Position numbers and translations under genes: made by a program
Assembly: GCF_900108915.1 (NCBI RefSeq)
Contig: NZ_FNYH01000007.1
Location: forward strand, 1-64,000
DNA from: Allopseudospirillum japonicum
GTDB lineage: Bacteria > Pseudomonadota > Gammaproteobacteria > Pseudomonadales > Halomonadaceae
DNA: 64,000 nt
Direction: 5' to 3'
In this document: positions 1 through 8,450 of the stretch, piece after piece
How the letters are laid out: each line of letters opens with the position of its first letter
Position numbering within the stretch: position 1 is the stretch's first letter
Notes under the pieces: model-generated
The model's input: the letters and a program-made list of their open reading frames with translations, nothing else
Database searches by the model: none
What the model was told of the DNA's origin: nothing

Positions 1-10
1 ACATCACAAG

Positions 11-100
11 GATTTTGTACAAAATCAGGCTACGCCTGATTAGCCCTTTCATCCCCGCCCGCATTGGGCGAGGGTTTTCGGGCTATTCTGCTAAATCTAA
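11..100. other. Hairpin-dense block at the break point of the TonB receptor gene
   Basis: Three inverted repeats lie side by side: GATTTTGTACAAAATC at 11-26, AATCAGGC/GCCTGATT at 23-41, and a longer stem with outer arms AGCCC/GGGCT (about 42-83) enclosing CGCCC/GGGCG. The receptor reading frame stops exactly where this block begins. Such stacked stems occur at REP-like elements and at the ends of some transposable elements. No transposase is visible because the window starts here, so the identity of the element is open. Confidence 0.45.
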
Positions 101-811
101 CAAGCTCGCTTTTAATAAATAGTTATCATGCTGACCATCTGTAGAGACCATAGAATCGCCTCCACCAGCACGTACCTCATTATTCGAGTTTTTTCGTGCA
201 TAGGCCAATATCCCAAGATGATCACTTAATTGACCATAAGCGGCTGTAATACCTCCAAATAAATCGCTAGAGCTTTCATAATGTGTACTGACCCGTGCAC
301 CTAATGCTCGACCTTGTAACAAGTCTTGAGCATCAAGAGTTTCCAGTACCACACTGCCACCTAAGGCACCTGGGCCTGCATCGGCTTGGGCTGGTCCTGT
401 GAACACACGGACTTGCTTCATCAAAAAAGGATCTATTTGTAATCTAGCTTGGTGATGAAAAACATTACCACCTTGGCGTGCGCCATCAATTTGTATATTC
501 AAATGCAAATCTTCTATACCACGCAGGAAGATTTTTTGTCCATTGCGTGATCCTGTACCGACTTGAACAGCGGGATCTAGCTTAAAGCTATCTTGCAAGT
601 CCTGCGCTAGGCTACGCGATAAATACTCAGTATCCAGCGTCTTTACAAAAGGATCAGTCTCTACCTGTCCTTTCACCTGAATCACAGGAATATTTAAAGT
701 CGCTAATTCATCAGGCGTATGTCCGCCCTCGTGTGCCCAACCCATAGGTGCAAGCGCACAAAAATAAAGGCTGGAAGACAAATAATAGAAGAAGGTGCTG
801 GTGTGAGACAT
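83..811 (-). pseudogene. TonB-dependent outer-membrane receptor, truncated after the plug domain
   Basis: The product has 242 residues, against roughly 650-750 for a complete receptor. It has a signal peptide ending near the GWAHEGG segment, a TonB-box-like stretch (IPVIQVKG), and a plug domain with the RGIEDLHLNIQIDGARQGG and GPGALGGSVVLET segments. The frame runs into a barrel start and ends at TAG in a hairpin-rich block, so nearly all of the 22-stranded barrel is missing and the protein cannot work as a transporter. The Zur-like box upstream suggests the intact ancestor was a zinc receptor of the ZnuD type. Alternatively the rest of the gene lies left of the window behind an inserted element. 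Confidence 0.75.
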
Positions 812-860
812 AAGGTGAGAATTCCGTCATGCAAGGTTACTTATATAAGATAGATCTTAT

Positions 861-879
861 AATGTTATGTTATAACATT
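861..879 (-). promoter_or_regulatory. Zur-like operator upstream of the TonB receptor
   Basis: The 19-bp inverted repeat AATGTTAT-GTT-ATAACATT has perfect 8-bp arms and lies about 50 bp upstream of the receptor ATG. It matches the AT-rich ATGTTATA/TATAACAT pattern known for Zur sites in Gammaproteobacteria. A second, longer copy lies at 7732-7752. That Zur binds and represses here under zinc-replete conditions is inferred from the motif only. Confidence 0.65.
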
Positions 880-1233
880 GCAATAATGGAATCAGCAATT
901 TATATTTTATTTTTGGCTAAGGCCTCTTCAGTAGACAATAGAAACCGCCCTTGGAAGCAGGTGCCTCTTTAGGGCAATTAGGTTATGCATCTTGCAGCAA
1001 GTCTAGCTTGATCAGCCTTTAGTGTGGTTTTTGTCCTTGAATCGCACCTTGGTCACACAAGGTGCATAAAAGCCGGCTTAATATTTCGGGGCGTAAGCCT
1101 AGTTTTACCGCTAATTTACGATGATCAAATCGCTATCACCATAGCAGCTATTTCATGTCTTCAAAGACGTGTTTTCTGTACGATTTTTTGCTTTGGTTAC
1201 AGCAACTAGCAAAATAAGCACTGATTTATCAGA
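880..1233. other. Intergenic region without a recognised gene
   Basis: These 354 bases separate the receptor promoter from the end of the JetD-like gene. A 61-codon GTG-initiated frame on the plus strand (1024-1209) has no ribosome-binding site and no recognisable family, and I do not accept it as a gene. I saw no tRNA, riboswitch consensus or clear terminator. Confidence 0.4.
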
Positions 1234-2256
1234 TCAATCTAATAGCTTCGCCAATTCCTCTGGCAGTCTTTGATCAAAGATCAAAGTGGCTTGCGGCATC
1301 CATTGTTGATCTTGCATTAAATCCTTGAGCACAGGTGCAGACAAAACTGCCCCGCGCCAACGTCCGCCTTTGCCTGCTTCTTCTTGAGTTGGCTGCGCAT
1401 AGTATTGGCGGTATTCATCCCAAAAATGCGGAATAAAACGTCGTACAGGACGGCCAGTTTCTCGGGATAAATACTCTGCCAATAAAAGGCCTGAATGATC
1501 CAAATCCCCAAAATGTAAATGCGGCACAAAGTGTGGAAATAACTTTAAAAAACGTGCCACTAAAGAATGATGTTCTGCTTGCGCCCACACAAGTAATAAG
1601 TGATCAGGTAAAGGCATATCCAAAAAAACCCCATAATCCTCCACCGTCATCACCAAATAAGGTAGTTCGCCATCGAGTTCTTGCATATCGAGCAGATCAC
1701 GCTCAGATAAAGCCACCTCGCTCAGCATTTCCATTATCCGCTCTAGCCGAATGGGGCGGCGCGCATGACGCTTAATACGCAAATCCATATGACCACGCAA
1801 GTGTAAGCGCCTATCTTGGCAAATTTGATATTCCTTGGGGAGTTTTTCCCTCAGTTCCGCAGCGACTGCTCCCTGATTATCTCCAGTGAAAATACAGTTA
1901 AAAACGTTTTCATTAATGACTTCAGGTAAGGGTTGCTGCAAACGCGGCTGAATAAATTCATACCTTTTGTTGACTTCTTGTTGTTGCTGATTTAGCAAGG
2001 TTTCTGAGCTAGGTAATTGATTCCAATTCGGAATATGTTTATCCAGCCATTGCGCCAGCGCTTGTTTGCCGATGCCAGTTAGTACATATTCTTCATCTCT
2101 ATGAGTTGGCTCTAGCCAAGTACGCGCGAGTAAGTAATCGATTAAATCTTGATTGTAAGCAAGTGCACTAATCCACTCTTGCTGATACAGTTTGATCGCA
2201 GCATCCTGGATGATAGGATCCGTCCAATCAAAGGTTTCACTTGCAGATAAAGACAT
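1234..2256 (-). CDS. Stand-alone JetD-like (DUF2220) Toprim protein
   Basis: The product has 340 residues. The C-terminal half has the hallmarks of the DUF2220/JetD Toprim fold related to topoisomerase VI subunit A: TVEDYGVF at 204-211 gives the acidic first motif, and HFGDLDHSG at 248-256 gives the paired aspartates. JetD is the plasmid-cutting nuclease of Wadjet (JetABCD), but no SMC-like JetC or JetA/JetB gene lies nearby. The N-terminal part (1-180) looks like the winged-helix/arm region. The start is supported by TTAGGT just before the ATG. It is divergent from a pRiA4b ORF-3 family gene across 131 bp. Nuclease or defence activity is inferred. Confidence 0.6.
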   Translation of the reverse strand: MSLSASETFDWTDPIIQDAAIKLYQQEWISALAYNQDLIDYLLARTWLEPTHRDEEYVLTGIGKQALAQWLDKHIPNWNQLPSSETLLNQQQQEVNKRYEFIQPRLQQPLPEVINENVFNCIFTGDNQGAVAAELREKLPKEYQICQDRRLHLRGHMDLRIKRHARRPIRLERIMEMLSEVALSERDLLDMQELDGELPYLVMTVEDYGVFLDMPLPDHLLLVWAQAEHHSLVARFLKLFPHFVPHLHFGDLDHSGLLLAEYLSRETGRPVRRFIPHFWDEYRQYYAQPTQEEAGKGGRWRGAVLSAPVLKDLMQDQQWMPQATLIFDQRLPEELAKLLD

Positions 2257-2387
2257 AACCTAAATTCTCCAAAGATTGGGTACCAAAAATTAACCTCTTC
2301 GGCACGACCTGAAACCGAAAGCGTTTTTTGATATTCTATGCAAAAACCTTTAAGCCCTACTGGCTTAGTGAGCTGAAGTCGCCTCCC

Positions 2388-2963
2388 ATGAGCAATCTTG
2401 TCACCTTGCGTCACCTATTCCAAATCAAGGTCTCCCTACACGAAGCGCGTCCGCCTATCTGGCGGCGTTTATTAGTGACAGATACCTTATCTCTCGCCTC
2501 TTTTCACCAAGTCTTACAAATTGCGATGGGGTGGGAAAATTATCACGAACACCAATTCATTTATCACCATGAGGTGATTGGGGACTTGGATCCTTTTTCG
2601 CGTTTCACTTGGGCAGCAGAGCAAAAGACGCGCTTACGCGATTTGCTTAAATATGAAGGCGATTGGCTCACCTATGAATATGATTTTGGTTGTAGCTGGT
2701 TGCATGACATTACCTTAGAGCAAATTCTTACTTATGATTTAAAGCGTGCGCCTTTATATTGCAAAGCAGGACGACGCGCTTGTCCACCAGAAAATTGCGG
2801 TGGTGCTTGGGGATTTGAGGCACTTTTAGATGCCTATACCCATCCACAACATCCAGATTATCAAGATATTTTACAGCTTTTGCCCGATAAGTTTGACCCA
2901 AGCCACTTTGATCGCCATCAGGTCAATTACCGTTTACGCCAATTAAAGCTGAACTATTTATAA
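2388..2963 (+). CDS. pRiA4b ORF-3 family protein
   Basis: The product has 191 residues when started at MSNLVTLRH; an upstream in-frame ATG at 2328 would add 20 unconserved residues. The segment IKVSLHEARPPIWRRLLV, followed by LASFHQVLQIAMGWENYHEHQF and YDFGCSWLH, is diagnostic of the plasmid pRiA4b ORF-3 (IS1096 TnpR-like) family. Its molecular function is not established; members often sit in mobile or accessory regions. A CxxxxxACPPENCGG segment could bind a metal. It shares a 131-bp divergent promoter region with the JetD-like gene, which suggests, without proving, joint acquisition. Confidence 0.75.
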   Translation: MSNLVTLRHLFQIKVSLHEARPPIWRRLLVTDTLSLASFHQVLQIAMGWENYHEHQFIYHHEVIGDLDPFSRFTWAAEQKTRLRDLLKYEGDWLTYEYDFGCSWLHDITLEQILTYDLKRAPLYCKAGRRACPPENCGGAWGFEALLDAYTHPQHPDYQDILQLLPDKFDPSHFDRHQVNYRLRQLKLNYL

Positions 2964-2997
2964 ACTCAGCGGTTTGATTAATTAGAGTCTTGTATCC

Positions 2998-5313
2998 TTG
3001 AAAACACCTACCCCCTTTTTGCCTGCACGCCCTCTCCCTCTTTCTTGGCGTTTCTTATTGGTTGCTGGGCTTTTAGCCAGTCTTTTTGTCGGCGTACTCT
3101 GGCAAACAGCGCGCTGGACACAAACCACTGCATTTGCTCATCTGCAAAGTGAAGCCCGCAGCGAGATGATGCTGCATGCGACTAGTTTAAGGGGGGTATT
3201 GGCGAAGTATGAATATCTACCAGAGATGCTCGCTGCCCGCTATGAATTGAGTACTTATTTAAAAGTGCCTGAAGATTATATGCTCTTAGAAGATATCAAC
3301 CAGATGTTAGATGAGCATAGAAAAATTGCTGGTGTCTTAGATATTTACCTTCTCAATGCACAGGGTTTAACTGTCGCTGCCAGCAACTGGCAATTACCGC
3401 GCAATTTTATTGGACAAAACTTTGCTTTTCGTCCGTATTTCAAAGATGCCATTTTAGGTTTACGCGGACGCTTTTATGGTTTAGGCACCACTTCAGGCGC
3501 TCGTGGTTACTATTTTTCTTATCCGGTACGAGATCCAGCAAGTCAGAATATTTTAGGCGTCGTCGTTGCCAAAATTGGGATTGATGCCTTAGAAAATCCT
3601 TGGCAGGATGCCCGTGGAGAAATCCTTGCAAGCACCCCTGAAGGCGTGATTTTTCTCAGTTCGCACGAGCCTTGGCGTCTGAGCACCTTACAAACACTCA
3701 ATGCAAAAGAACGTGCCGCTTTATATGCTTCGCGGCGTTATGCACGTCATCCCTTACCCGAATTTCCTCTAGTTGCGAATGAACCCTTGGCTACAGAAAC
3801 ACCCGAGGAAACGCAAATCTGGCGTATTGCCCAGGCAAGAAAGGCGGAAGGCGTGGAATATTTACATATTTCTTACCCAGTTCCGGAAGCCGGTTGGCGT
3901 TTACATATGCTTAAACCAACGCATCCGGTACGCCTGCAAGTGTATCAAATGACCCTTCTTGCTGGCGTTGGCTATGCAGTTTTAGTGCTGGCAGGTTTAT
4001 TCTGGCGTCAAGGCCGTAAACGCCAGCACGAGCGTCAATATTATCAACGTCAAAGCCAACTCGCCTTAGAACGTAATGAGGCACGCATTCGGGCGTTACT
4101 CGATAATACACACGCAGGCATTGTAACCTTGGATGCACAAGGCCATATCCAGTATATCAACCCCATGGCGGCACAGTTATTTAGTTGCCAGTTTTGCGAT
4201 TTATACCAACAGCCTTTGATCCATTTAATTGCGCCTTTAGATCGTGAGCGCTGTTTAGCTGAGCTAGACGCCAGTCAGCACTTTCCCCTAGAAGTGTTAG
4301 CTTTGGGACAAGATAAGCGCCTTTTTCCGATTGAACTGACCATCAGCCCGCTTCCCGAACTCGATGGCGTCGTCTGGATGGCAACCTTGTATGATATTAG
4401 TGAGCGCAAGCAACAAGAAACGGCACTCCAGCAAGCCCATGATTTATTAGAACAAAGAGTCCAAGAACGTACCTTAGACTTAGAAGAAAGCAACCAAAGA
4501 CTGCGCCAAGAAATTGAAGAGCATCAACATACAGAAGCCATGCTGCGACATACACGCGATGAATTGGTGCAAGCGGCTAAATTGGCGCTACTTGGTCAAC
4601 TTTCTGCGAGTATCAACCACGAACTAAACCAGCCTGTGGCTGCCATTCGTGCGTATGCAGAAAATGCGCAAGCTTTTTTAACCCGTGAGCGTTATCAAGC
4701 GGCAACAGATAACTTGCAGCAAATTGTTGAACTCACCCAACGCATGGCGCAAATTAGTGCCCAACTGAAAGTGTTTGCACGTAAAAGTGATGGCCATCTT
4801 GTGCCTGTTTCTGTACAAGCCAGTTTTCAGTATGCCTTGAGTCTATACCAAACCCAGATTGAAGAAAGCGGCATTCAAGTTACCCTAGATGTGCCTGAAG
4901 AAGAAATCTATGTGCAAGCTGATCCTGTGCGCCTTGAACAAGTCATGGTCAATCTTGTTTCCAACGCTTTGCATGCGTTAAAAGAAGTGGTGAATCCTTG
5001 CTTAAAGTTGAGTGCTTTTGTACATACAGAATATCCGCAACGTATTGGCATGCAGGTATATGATAATGGCGTAGGTATCGCAGAAGACCATTTGCCGCAT
5101 ATTTTTGATCCCTTTTTTACCACCAAAGCTAGCGGGCAAGGCCTCGGGTTGGGATTATCGATTTCTTATCAAATTATCAAAGATCTGCAAGGAGAGCTCA
5201 GCGCACAAGTCTTGCATACAGGGACCCAAATGCAAATCTTGTTACCAGCGAGTGATCTTCAGCAGTTGGCTTCCCCTTCGCGACAGGTATTTTCCGATGC
5301 AAGCACCTTTTGA
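2998..5313 (+). CDS. dctB: DctB-type C4-dicarboxylate sensor histidine kinase
   Basis: The 771-residue membrane kinase starts at TTG, since an in-frame stop lies 12 bp upstream and no ATG precedes the first membrane helix. Order: transmembrane helix near 17-37, periplasmic dCache region to about 310, second helix, PAS domain about 355-470, coiled coil, HisKA with the phospho-accepting His541 in NHELNQPVAAIRAYAEN, and an ATPase domain with GLGLGLSIS. The INHELNQP H-box is typical of DctB. It overlaps dctD by 17 bp. No dicarboxylate transporter (dctA or dctPQM) is in the window, so the ligand is inferred from family membership. Confidence 0.85.
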   Translation: MKTPTPFLPARPLPLSWRFLLVAGLLASLFVGVLWQTARWTQTTAFAHLQSEARSEMMLHATSLRGVLAKYEYLPEMLAARYELSTYLKVPEDYMLLEDINQMLDEHRKIAGVLDIYLLNAQGLTVAASNWQLPRNFIGQNFAFRPYFKDAILGLRGRFYGLGTTSGARGYYFSYPVRDPASQNILGVVVAKIGIDALENPWQDARGEILASTPEGVIFLSSHEPWRLSTLQTLNAKERAALYASRRYARHPLPEFPLVANEPLATETPEETQIWRIAQARKAEGVEYLHISYPVPEAGWRLHMLKPTHPVRLQVYQMTLLAGVGYAVLVLAGLFWRQGRKRQHERQYYQRQSQLALERNEARIRALLDNTHAGIVTLDAQGHIQYINPMAAQLFSCQFCDLYQQPLIHLIAPLDRERCLAELDASQHFPLEVLALGQDKRLFPIELTISPLPELDGVVWMATLYDISERKQQETALQQAHDLLEQRVQERTLDLEESNQRLRQEIEEHQHTEAMLRHTRDELVQAAKLALLGQLSASINHELNQPVAAIRAYAENAQAFLTRERYQAATDNLQQIVELTQRMAQISAQLKVFARKSDGHLVPVSVQASFQYALSLYQTQIEESGIQVTLDVPEEEIYVQADPVRLEQVMVNLVSNALHALKEVVNPCLKLSAFVHTEYPQRIGMQVYDNGVGIAEDHLPHIFDPFFTTKASGQGLGLGLSISYQIIKDLQGELSAQVLHTGTQMQILLPASDLQQLASPSRQVFSDASTF

Positions 5314-6676
5314 TCCGGCTTTAGAAACTGTCATTGTGGTAGATGATGAACATCATCTGCGGGTAACCTTAAGGCAAACCCTGGAACTGGCAGGTTACCA
5401 AGTACTTGCCTATGCACAAGCGCAAGAAGCCTTAACACATATTGGCGAAGTGGATGAATGGCCAGGTGTGATCATTAGTGATATTCGTATGCCTAAAATG
5501 GACGGGCTCGCTTTTTTGGAAGCCTTACAACATCTAGACCCTGACTTACCAGTGATTTTAATTACAGGGCATGGAGATATTTCCACTGCAGTTGCTGCCA
5601 TGCGTCAAGGCGCTTATGACTTTCTTGAAAAGCCTTTCAGCCAAGAAATTTTATTAGATGGTGTGCGACGTGCCCTAGAAAAGCGTCGGCTTACGTTAGA
5701 AAACCGCATTTTAAAACAACAGCTTGCGGTTCATTCTGCCCCAGGTCCACGTATCATAGGACGCACGCCTAGCGTACAGCGTTTACATACCATGATCACT
5801 CGCGTAGCTGCTGTAAATACCGATATTTTATTGTGGGGAGAAACCGGCAGTGGTAAGGATTTGATCGCGCGTTATATTCATGCGCATAGCCCCAGAAGTG
5901 CGCAGAACTTTGTCGCCATTAACTGTGGTGCTATTCCTGAGGCCATTATGGAATCCGAGCTGTTTGGCCATGAATCAGGTGCTTTTACCGGCGCGCAACG
6001 CAAACGTATTGGTAAGTTTGAACATGCACAAAAAGGCACAGTTTTTCTGGATGAAATTGAATCTATGCCCATGAATTTGCAGGTCAAATTATTACGTGTT
6101 TTGCAGGAACGTACTTTAGAGCGCCTTGGTTCCAATACGCAAATTCCGCTCGATATCCGTGTCCTTGCAGCCACCAAAGTCGACTTATTACAAGAAGCGG
6201 CGGCTGGACGCTTTCGCGAAGATTTATATTATCGTTTAAACGTGGTCACCCTCAATATTCCCCCTTTACGTGAGCGTTTAGAAGATATTCCCTTATTATT
6301 TCAACATTTTGTCTTAGTGGCAGCCAATCGGATTGGGCAAAGTCCGCCACCTTTAGAGGCCAGTCATTTATCTGTGCTGATGAGCCATACTTGGCCTGGT
6401 AATGTACGTGAATTACGTAATCTCGCTGAGCGTTATGTCCTTTTAGGTGAGGCTTATGCTTATGACTTGGATGAAATGCTCAATGGTCAGGCCAGCACCC
6501 AAGCACTTACTCTGCCTCAGCAGGTCGAAATTTTTGAGAAAAGCTTGATTCGGCAAGAACTAGAACGCCAGCAAGGCTCGATTAAAGCCACGATGGAAGC
6601 TTTAGGTATCCCACGCAAAACCTTGTATGACAAGTTAAAAAAATATGCCCTATCGCGCGAAGAGTTTGTACCTTGA
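5297..6676 (+). CDS. dctD: DctD-type sigma-54-dependent response regulator
   Basis: The 459-residue product starts at the ATG at 5297, overlapping the end of dctB by 17 bp, which indicates translational coupling. An N-terminal receiver domain has the phospho-accepting Asp62 in SDIRMPKMDG. A central AAA+ domain has Walker A GETGSGKD and the sigma-54 contact loop in [17 protein letters not shown]-terminal Fis-type helix-turn-helix ends in IPRKTLYDKLKKYAL. It should activate a sigma-54 promoter of a dicarboxylate transporter encoded elsewhere. Convergent with the nicO-type gene, 39 bp apart. Confidence 0.88.
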   Translation: MQAPFDPALETVIVVDDEHHLRVTLRQTLELAGYQVLAYAQAQEALTHIGEVDEWPGVIISDIRMPKMDGLAFLEALQHLDPDLPVILITGHGDISTAVAAMRQGAYDFLEKPFSQEILLDGVRRALEKRRLTLENRILKQQLAVHSAPGPRIIGRTPSVQRLHTMITRVAAVNTDILLWGETGSGKDLIARYIHAHSPRSAQNFVAINCGAIPEAIMESELFGHESGAFTGAQRKRIGKFEHAQKGTVFLDEIESMPMNLQVKLLRVLQERTLERLGSNTQIPLDIRVLAATKVDLLQEAAAGRFREDLYYRLNVVTLNIPPLRERLEDIPLLFQHFVLVAANRIGQSPPPLEASHLSVLMSHTWPGNVRELRNLAERYVLLGEAYAYDLDEMLNGQASTQALTLPQQVEIFEKSLIRQELERQQGSIKATMEALGIPRKTLYDKLKKYALSREEFVP

Positions 6677-6715
6677 GACTTCCTCGCCCAAGTGCGCAAG
6701 GATTTGATTAACAAC

Positions 6716-7717
6716 CTAGCCCAAAATAGGATGCGCACCTTGTACTTGTGCACTTTGATATAATCCCCAGCCAAGCCAGAACATCAGCGCACCACCCAAG
6801 CTTTTTAAAACTAAACCTGTATAACGCCATTGCTGTGCAGAAGAGGCATCAAATATCCAAGTGCGGGCTTGTACACTGGCTACAGTTAAGGCCGCAACAG
6901 TTAAGCCTGTGCCTAATGCCATGCATAAAACCGCGCCTATCCCCAAAGCTAAAATATCTAACAAGGAAGCAATAATCAGAACTAATAACGCCCCACTACA
7001 AGGACGCAAGCCCACGCTCAGTGCCGTGGCGTAAAAACTGGCTTGCTGCTTCGGGTGAGTATGAGAATGCCCACAACCACAAGTCGTTTTTTTACGCCAC
7101 CCTGCATATAAGGCACTCCCAATTAAATAAATCCCTAATCCCATCAACAATATAAAGCTATAACTTTCAAGCTGTGTGGCATGTGTCAGTGCTTTACGCG
7201 CCACCTGATCCAGCAGCAAGGTACTGACCACAACCAGAAGAATCGCAACCACGCCTTGCAATAAAGAAGCAAGCAAAGCCAAGCCAGCACTTGAGCGCCA
7301 ATGATGCCCTTGTGTGAGGCTATACGTGCTTAAGATGGCTTTGCCATGCCCAGGGCCAAGCGCATGAAAGACGCCATACGCAAAAGACAGACCCCATAAG
7401 GTCGCAATAGCATGCCAATTGATTTGCGTTTTTAATATTTGTAACTGGCTAGCTAACTGATGATGCCATTGGCGTTGTTCTGCTAAGACATAACGCCAAA
7501 TATCCTGCTGGAAATAAATCAGTGCACCTAAACCTAGTGCTAACAAGGCCCCAGCAATCCATAATCCCATATGAAAACGAGATTTTTTCACCAAAGGTTG
7601 AAAGTGTAATTGAGAAAAATCTGGGGGTGCCGCTGATGAGCTAGTTTGTACTGGGGAAGCCCCCAAGGAAGGTTTTAACGTATGCAAGATTTGCGGCTTT
7701 GAAGAAGATAACGACAT
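6716..7717 (-). CDS. NicO/RcnA-type divalent metal transporter under a Zur-like box
   Basis: The 333-residue membrane protein starts at the ATG at 7717, which has GGAG 9 bp upstream; the longer TTG-initiated reading is unlikely. It shows the NicO signature HALGPGHGKA, a second conserved segment VGLRPCSGALLVL, six or seven transmembrane helices, and a cytosolic metal-binding loop CGCGHSHTHP. The family exports or imports nickel, cobalt or zinc. The Zur-like box directly upstream and the neighbouring DUF1007 gene point to a role under zinc limitation, but the direction of transport and the metal are inferred. Confidence 0.78.
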   Translation of the reverse strand: MSLSSSKPQILHTLKPSLGASPVQTSSSAAPPDFSQLHFQPLVKKSRFHMGLWIAGALLALGLGALIYFQQDIWRYVLAEQRQWHHQLASQLQILKTQINWHAIATLWGLSFAYGVFHALGPGHGKAILSTYSLTQGHHWRSSAGLALLASLLQGVVAILLVVVSTLLLDQVARKALTHATQLESYSFILLMGLGIYLIGSALYAGWRKKTTCGCGHSHTHPKQQASFYATALSVGLRPCSGALLVLIIASLLDILALGIGAVLCMALGTGLTVAALTVASVQARTWIFDASSAQQWRYTGLVLKSLGGALMFWLGWGLYQSAQVQGAHPILG

Positions 7718-7731
7718 AAAGGCAAGCTCCA

Positions 7732-7752
7732 AAATGTTATATTATAACATTT
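7732..7752 (-). promoter_or_regulatory. Near-ideal Zur-like operator
   Basis: A perfect inverted repeat with 10-bp arms AAATGTTATA/TATAACATTT around a single T. It ends 15 bp before the ATG of the NicO-type gene and overlaps the stop codon of the upstream DUF1007 gene. It shares its core with the box at 861-879. Its position suggests that it controls the transporter on its own transcript, separately from DUF1007. Confidence 0.75.
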
Positions 7753-8413
7753 AATTGTTCGTTGTAGGACAACGAATCACAGCAGTTTCTGCAAAAATGA
7801 CGCCGAGATTATCTGGGGCTTCTTGCGTACGGTCTAAAGCCGCAGCACGGTCAATTTCTTCTTGCGTCGGGTTGGCTGAAATAATATTCGTTTGGCAATC
7901 AATCGGTGGATTTTGCAAACTTAAAGCAGGCGCTTCTTCTGTGTGCAGCATTTCAATGTAATACGTAGGATCATAAATCCGGTATTCTAGTCCAGAGGAG
8001 AAATCACTTGCCTGATCTAGCAAAAGCTCAAACATTAACTCAACACGCCCATTCACATGGCGAATACTAAAATCTTGCACTGGACGCGTATTGATTCTCT
8101 GGCCTTGCACATAAATAACGGAAAAGTACTGATAAGCTGCCAAATTTTGAATCATTTGCGCGCCAAAAGTATCCAATTGCGCATCTAAGGAGGCTTGCTC
8201 GCTTGCATGTGCTTGCATATCTTCTAGCACCATTAAGCTATACATGGGATCAAGCTGCCATGCTTGGCGTAGACCAACAATTTGTTTTTCTTGATTGAAA
8301 AGGACTTGTACCCGCAGATCAATCCAAGCATGAGGATGGGCATGGGCTTTAGGGCTTAACCAACAGGTGAAACTAACAAGCAAGCCAAATAACAAGAAAC
8401 TCGGTACACTCAT
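7751..8413 (-). CDS. DUF1007 family periplasmic protein
   Basis: About 220 residues when started at MSVPSFLLFGLL, which gives a clean signal peptide ending at KAHAHPHAWID; earlier in-frame starts would put a charged tail before it. The HAHPHAWIDL motif after cleavage is the family hallmark and provides candidate metal-binding histidines. DUF1007 proteins frequently neighbour NicO/RcnA-type transporters, as here with a 33-bp gap to the transporter start, and are thought to be periplasmic partners of metal transport. The upstream region is only about 37 bp if the divergent gene starts at 8451. Confidence 0.72.
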   Translation of the reverse strand: MSVPSFLLFGLLVSFTCWLSPKAHAHPHAWIDLRVQVLFNQEKQIVGLRQAWQLDPMYSLMVLEDMQAHASEQASLDAQLDTFGAQMIQNLAAYQYFSVIYVQGQRINTRPVQDFSIRHVNGRVELMFELLLDQASDFSSGLEYRIYDPTYYIEMLHTEEAPALSLQNPPIDCQTNIISANPTQEEIDRAAALDRTQEAPDNLGVIFAETAVIRCPTTNN

Positions 8414-8450
8414 GGTTAAAATCTCACACTTGAGTTTGAGGGGAAAGCTG

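Noticed and set aside
812-1020. Cobalamin riboswitch upstream of the TonB receptor
   Set aside because: No B12-box consensus was found on the minus strand.
1024-1209. 61-codon frame on the plus strand
   Set aside because: GTG start without a ribosome-binding site and no recognisable family.
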